From Clostridia bacterium (GTDB taxonomy: Bacteria > Bacillota > Clostridia > UMGS1810), in the NCBI GenBank assembly GCA_016293435.1, contig JAEDEG010000135.1:1-6531 (forward strand): DNA of 6,531 nt, given 5' to 3'. This document shows, one piece after another, positions 5,131 to 6,531 of the stretch (positions are counted from its first letter, which is position 1; the number at the start of each line of letters is the position of its first letter). Below the pieces are notes generated by a model. That model was not told the DNA's origin and ran no database searches. It saw only the letters and a list, made by a program, of their open reading frames with translations. A program made the position numbers and the translations under genes.

Positions 5131-5412
5131 ATGGAATATTATTTTCAAATTAAGGATACTCTCAATGGTTACTACTTCAATGGTAGGAACAGTATGGAGC
5201 AGAACTGGGTAAGGGAAGCAGGAAAAAAGCAATATAAGAACATTGCAATGTGCCACCAAGATGCCCATTCAATAGTGAACTCGAAAATGGGCGGCAGAAA
5301 TTCAGTTGTTATTGTGAAAAGATACAATAACGGAATAAAGTGGATTGAAACACCTGTCAAGGTAATTAACAAGGCACACACCGCATTACAAAAATGCCAA
5401 ATGCCTTATTAA
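5131..5412 (+). CDS. Unknown small protein, 93 aa
   Basis: I do not recognise this family. The start at 5131 is the first ATG after P6. The sequence begins with an apparent beta strand (MEYYFQIKDT), has an aromatic and asparagine-rich turn (GYYFNGRNS), a central CHQDAHSIVNSKMGGRNSVV segment and then VIVKRYNNGIKWIETPVKVI, suggesting a small mixed alpha/beta fold. It is basic overall, has only two cysteines, and lacks a membrane segment. It is the first gene of the P6 unit; the 168-aa gene follows after 61 bp of AT-rich sequence without a terminator, so the two are probably co-transcribed. Confidence 0.8.
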   Translation: MEYYFQIKDTLNGYYFNGRNSMEQNWVREAGKKQYKNIAMCHQDAHSIVNSKMGGRNSVVIVKRYNNGIKWIETPVKVINKAHTALQKCQMPY

Positions 5413-5473
5413 TACAAATAATACGACATTAAAAATTATTAAATTATAACTATAAATTTAGAATCTTGTAATT

Positions 5474-5980
5474 ATGAACGAAATTAATCTTTGCGAAATT
5501 TTAAAGGATTGTCCTGTAGGAGTAAATTTTTGGTCTCCATTGGCAGGTGTAGTAAAATTTGGTGGTATATATAATAACCAAATAAATGTAACATTAGGCG
5601 ATAATACAGAGTGGTATATAGAACCTAATGGTAAAATGGAAATGGTAGAGCTTACTGCTAAATCATTTATAAGCGCAGAAATAATGCTTTATCCGTCAAA
5701 AGACCAACGAAACTGGAGCAAATGGGAATGTCCAAAGGTTAAAAAGCCGAAGTTTGACCCTAAGACATTGCAACCGTTTGATAGGGTGTTAGTTAAAAAT
5801 AGCTGTATTGATTATTGGGGTTGTTCATTTTTCTCTAATCATAGAAAGAATGAATCGTTTCCATTTTTAACCTGTGATGCAAATGCTGTAAAATATTGCA
5901 TACCTTACAACGAGGAGACAAAGCACCTTGTAGGCACGTCAGAAGAAGTACCTGAGTATTACAGATATTGGGAGGATTAA
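5474..5980 (+). CDS. Gut-phage-type conserved protein of unknown function, 168 aa
   Basis: Several segments resemble, from memory, a protein family common in Bacteroidales phages and gut metagenomes, usually annotated only as hypothetical. They are LCEILKDCPVGVNFWSPLAG near the start, LYPSKDQRNWSKW around the middle, LQPFDRVLVKN, and IPYNEETKHLVGT near the C-terminus. The GVVKFGGIYNNQINVTLGD and PFDRVLVKN portions look like two small beta-barrel repeats; that is inference. No catalytic motif, signal peptide or membrane helix is visible. The start at 5474 has no TTTG/TAnnTTTG promoter directly upstream, so it is probably the second gene of the P6 unit. It ends 3 bp before the next ATG, a close operon-like junction. 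Confidence 0.83.
   Translation: MNEINLCEILKDCPVGVNFWSPLAGVVKFGGIYNNQINVTLGDNTEWYIEPNGKMEMVELTAKSFISAEIMLYPSKDQRNWSKWECPKVKKPKFDPKTLQPFDRVLVKNSCIDYWGCSFFSNHRKNESFPFLTCDANAVKYCIPYNEETKHLVGTSEEVPEYYRYWED
5970..5975 (+). promoter_or_regulatory. Shine-Dalgarno-like GGGAGG before ATG 5984
   Basis: GGGAGG ends 8 nt before ATG 5984, a classical spacing. It also encodes the last residues of the preceding protein, and Bacteroidetes rarely use such sites, so it may be coincidental. It does support translation from 5984. Confidence 0.35.
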
Positions 5981-5983
5981 ATT

Positions 5984-6244
5984 ATGAATGACATTTTGAA
6001 TGAGGATTTTAGAGTCTTTTGCCACAGAAAGAATTGCTTCTATAATGATGATGGGCAGTGTGATTGGTACGATAATTCAGTGCCAGAAGACGTGAACAAA
6101 TCTTTAATATTTTTTAACGTAAAAAATTTGGTAGTATGGAAAAATCTTCGTACCTTTGCATCAGAAATAAAAAGCATAACATTATTAACAATTAAAAAAC
6201 ATTTTGATTATGGCAGCAAATATTTTAGGTCAATCATTCGTTGA
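5984..6244 (+). CDS. Short cysteine-rich ORF, probably truncated (86 aa as read)
   Basis: The first 39 or so residues look like a real protein: C13, C18 and C26 in CHRKNCFYNDDGQC, followed by DWYDNSVPEDV. The pattern CxxxxCxYNxxxxC loosely recalls small zinc-binding DUF1540-like peptides, a weak likeness. From about residue 41 the frame runs through promoter P7 (6113-6158), its leader and the first 35 bp of the DUF932 gene, and the residues there reflect promoter sequence rather than protein evolution. The likely history is loss of the original 3' end when the P7 cassette became joined here. It starts 3 bp after the 168-aa gene, with GGGAGG upstream, so it may still be translated. Confidence 0.5.
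   Translation: MNDILNEDFRVFCHRKNCFYNDDGQCDWYDNSVPEDVNKSLIFFNVKNLVVWKNLRTFASEIKSITLLTIKKHFDYGSKYFRSIIR
6113..6158 (+). promoter_or_regulatory. Promoter P7 for the DUF932 gene, inside the preceding ORF
   Basis: The TTTAACG box is at 6113-6119, TTTG at 6127-6130 and TACCTTTG at 6151-6158, with the 20-bp gap. It shares TTTGGTAGT and CATCAGAAATAA with P4. It is the only promoter in the window that lies within an open reading frame. Confidence 0.92.
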
Positions 6245-6531
6245 ATGTACGCATTATGGTGAAATCGCACCTGCATGGCATGGTTTGGGTAAGCAATTCG
6301 ATGACCCAATGACTATTGAGTTTGCAATGAAGGAGGCGAATGCCAACTTTGAGGTCTCAAAACAACCTGTTATCGGACTTACTCCCGAATTGGTGGGAAT
6401 GATGGAACGTGGTGAAAATATTGATGCCTCTATTCTCAAAGAGTGCATCATTAAGAACGCATCATGCAATATGCGTATGGACAACAAACAGATTATCGCC
6501 GTGACAGGTGAAAGTTATGGTGTGATACAGA
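6210..6531 (+). CDS. DUF932 (phage/plasmid-like TIGR03299-type) protein, 3' end outside window
   Basis: The frame from ATG 6210 stays open to the window edge, giving 107 residues of a protein usually about 300 aa or longer. AWHGLG at residues 22-27, followed by TIEFAMKEANANFEVSKQPV, is the hallmark N-terminus of DUF932/TIGR03299 proteins, and GESYGVIQ at 100-107 matches the family's conserved Y-x-V-x-Q segment. These proteins occur in phages and plasmids; their biochemical function is not established. The start lies about 50 nt after the P7 -7 box in an A-rich leader and overlaps the preceding ORF by 35 bp. A reverse-strand ORF over 6254-6487 is a shadow of this gene. Confidence 0.88.
   Translation, partial: MAANILGQSFVECTHYGEIAPAWHGLGKQFDDPMTIEFAMKEANANFEVSKQPVIGLTPELVGMMERGENIDASILKECIIKNASCNMRMDNKQIIAVTGESYGVIQ

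Noticed and set aside
1..6531. CRISPR array, tRNA or rRNA genes, insertion sequences
   Set aside because: No regularly spaced direct repeats, tRNA-like cloverleaf or CCA-ending segment, rRNA sequence or transposase frame was seen.

Overview
The window looks like an accessory region of a Bacteroidales (Bacteroides/Prevotella-type) mobile element, more likely a phage genome than a plasmid. The Bacteroidetes signal is strong: seven promoters match the Bacteroidetes sigma consensus (TTTG near -33 and TAnnTTTG near -7), the leaders are AT-rich, and Shine-Dalgarno sequences are mostly absent. The element is inferred from gene content: an SprT-like metallopeptidase, a Gp88-like CX5CX3C phage protein, a DUF932 phage/plasmid-like protein, and several small unknown genes of a kind often found in gut phages. 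No integrase, transposase, tRNA, CRISPR array, structural phage gene or conjugation gene is visible. All supported genes are on the + strand.

Layout. (1) 29-1170: promoter P1, the SprT-like gene (104-742), a small hairpin directly after its stop, a gene readable only across two frameshifts (786-1123), and a strong intrinsic terminator. (2) 1171-1860: a spacer with conserved element R1, promoter P2 and an unknown 119-aa gene. (3) 1861-2865: promoter P3, the Gp88-like gene and a terminator. (4) 2866-3344: an unusual gene-free spacer with an alternating purine/pyrimidine tract beside a very AT-rich block, then element R2 and promoter P4. (5) 3345-4044: a 211-aa gene with a possible DpnD/PcfM-like C-terminus, and a terminator. 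(6) 4045-5025: element R3, promoter P5, two overlapping small genes (74 and 108 aa), a 10-bp inverted repeat, a 36-aa single-span membrane micropeptide, and a second copy of the post-stop hairpin. (7) 5026-6244: promoter P6, a 93-aa gene, a 168-aa gut-phage-type gene, and a short cysteine-rich ORF. (8) 6113-6531: promoter P7 lies inside that cysteine-rich ORF and drives a DUF932 gene cut by the window end.

The striking feature is modular architecture. Short units of one to three genes each carry their own strong host-type promoter, and three end in a recognisable intrinsic terminator. All seven promoters have exactly 20 bp between TTTG and TAnnTTTG. Five also carry a TTTAAYG box at a fixed distance upstream. 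Three spacers carry a shared roughly 30-bp element. This suggests reusable regulatory parts bringing cargo genes under one expression programme, most simply early transcription by host RNA polymerase. The genes do not form a recognisable pathway. A dedicated new biological system is not demonstrated; the regulatory cassette pattern, the twin hairpins and the micropeptide are the best leads.
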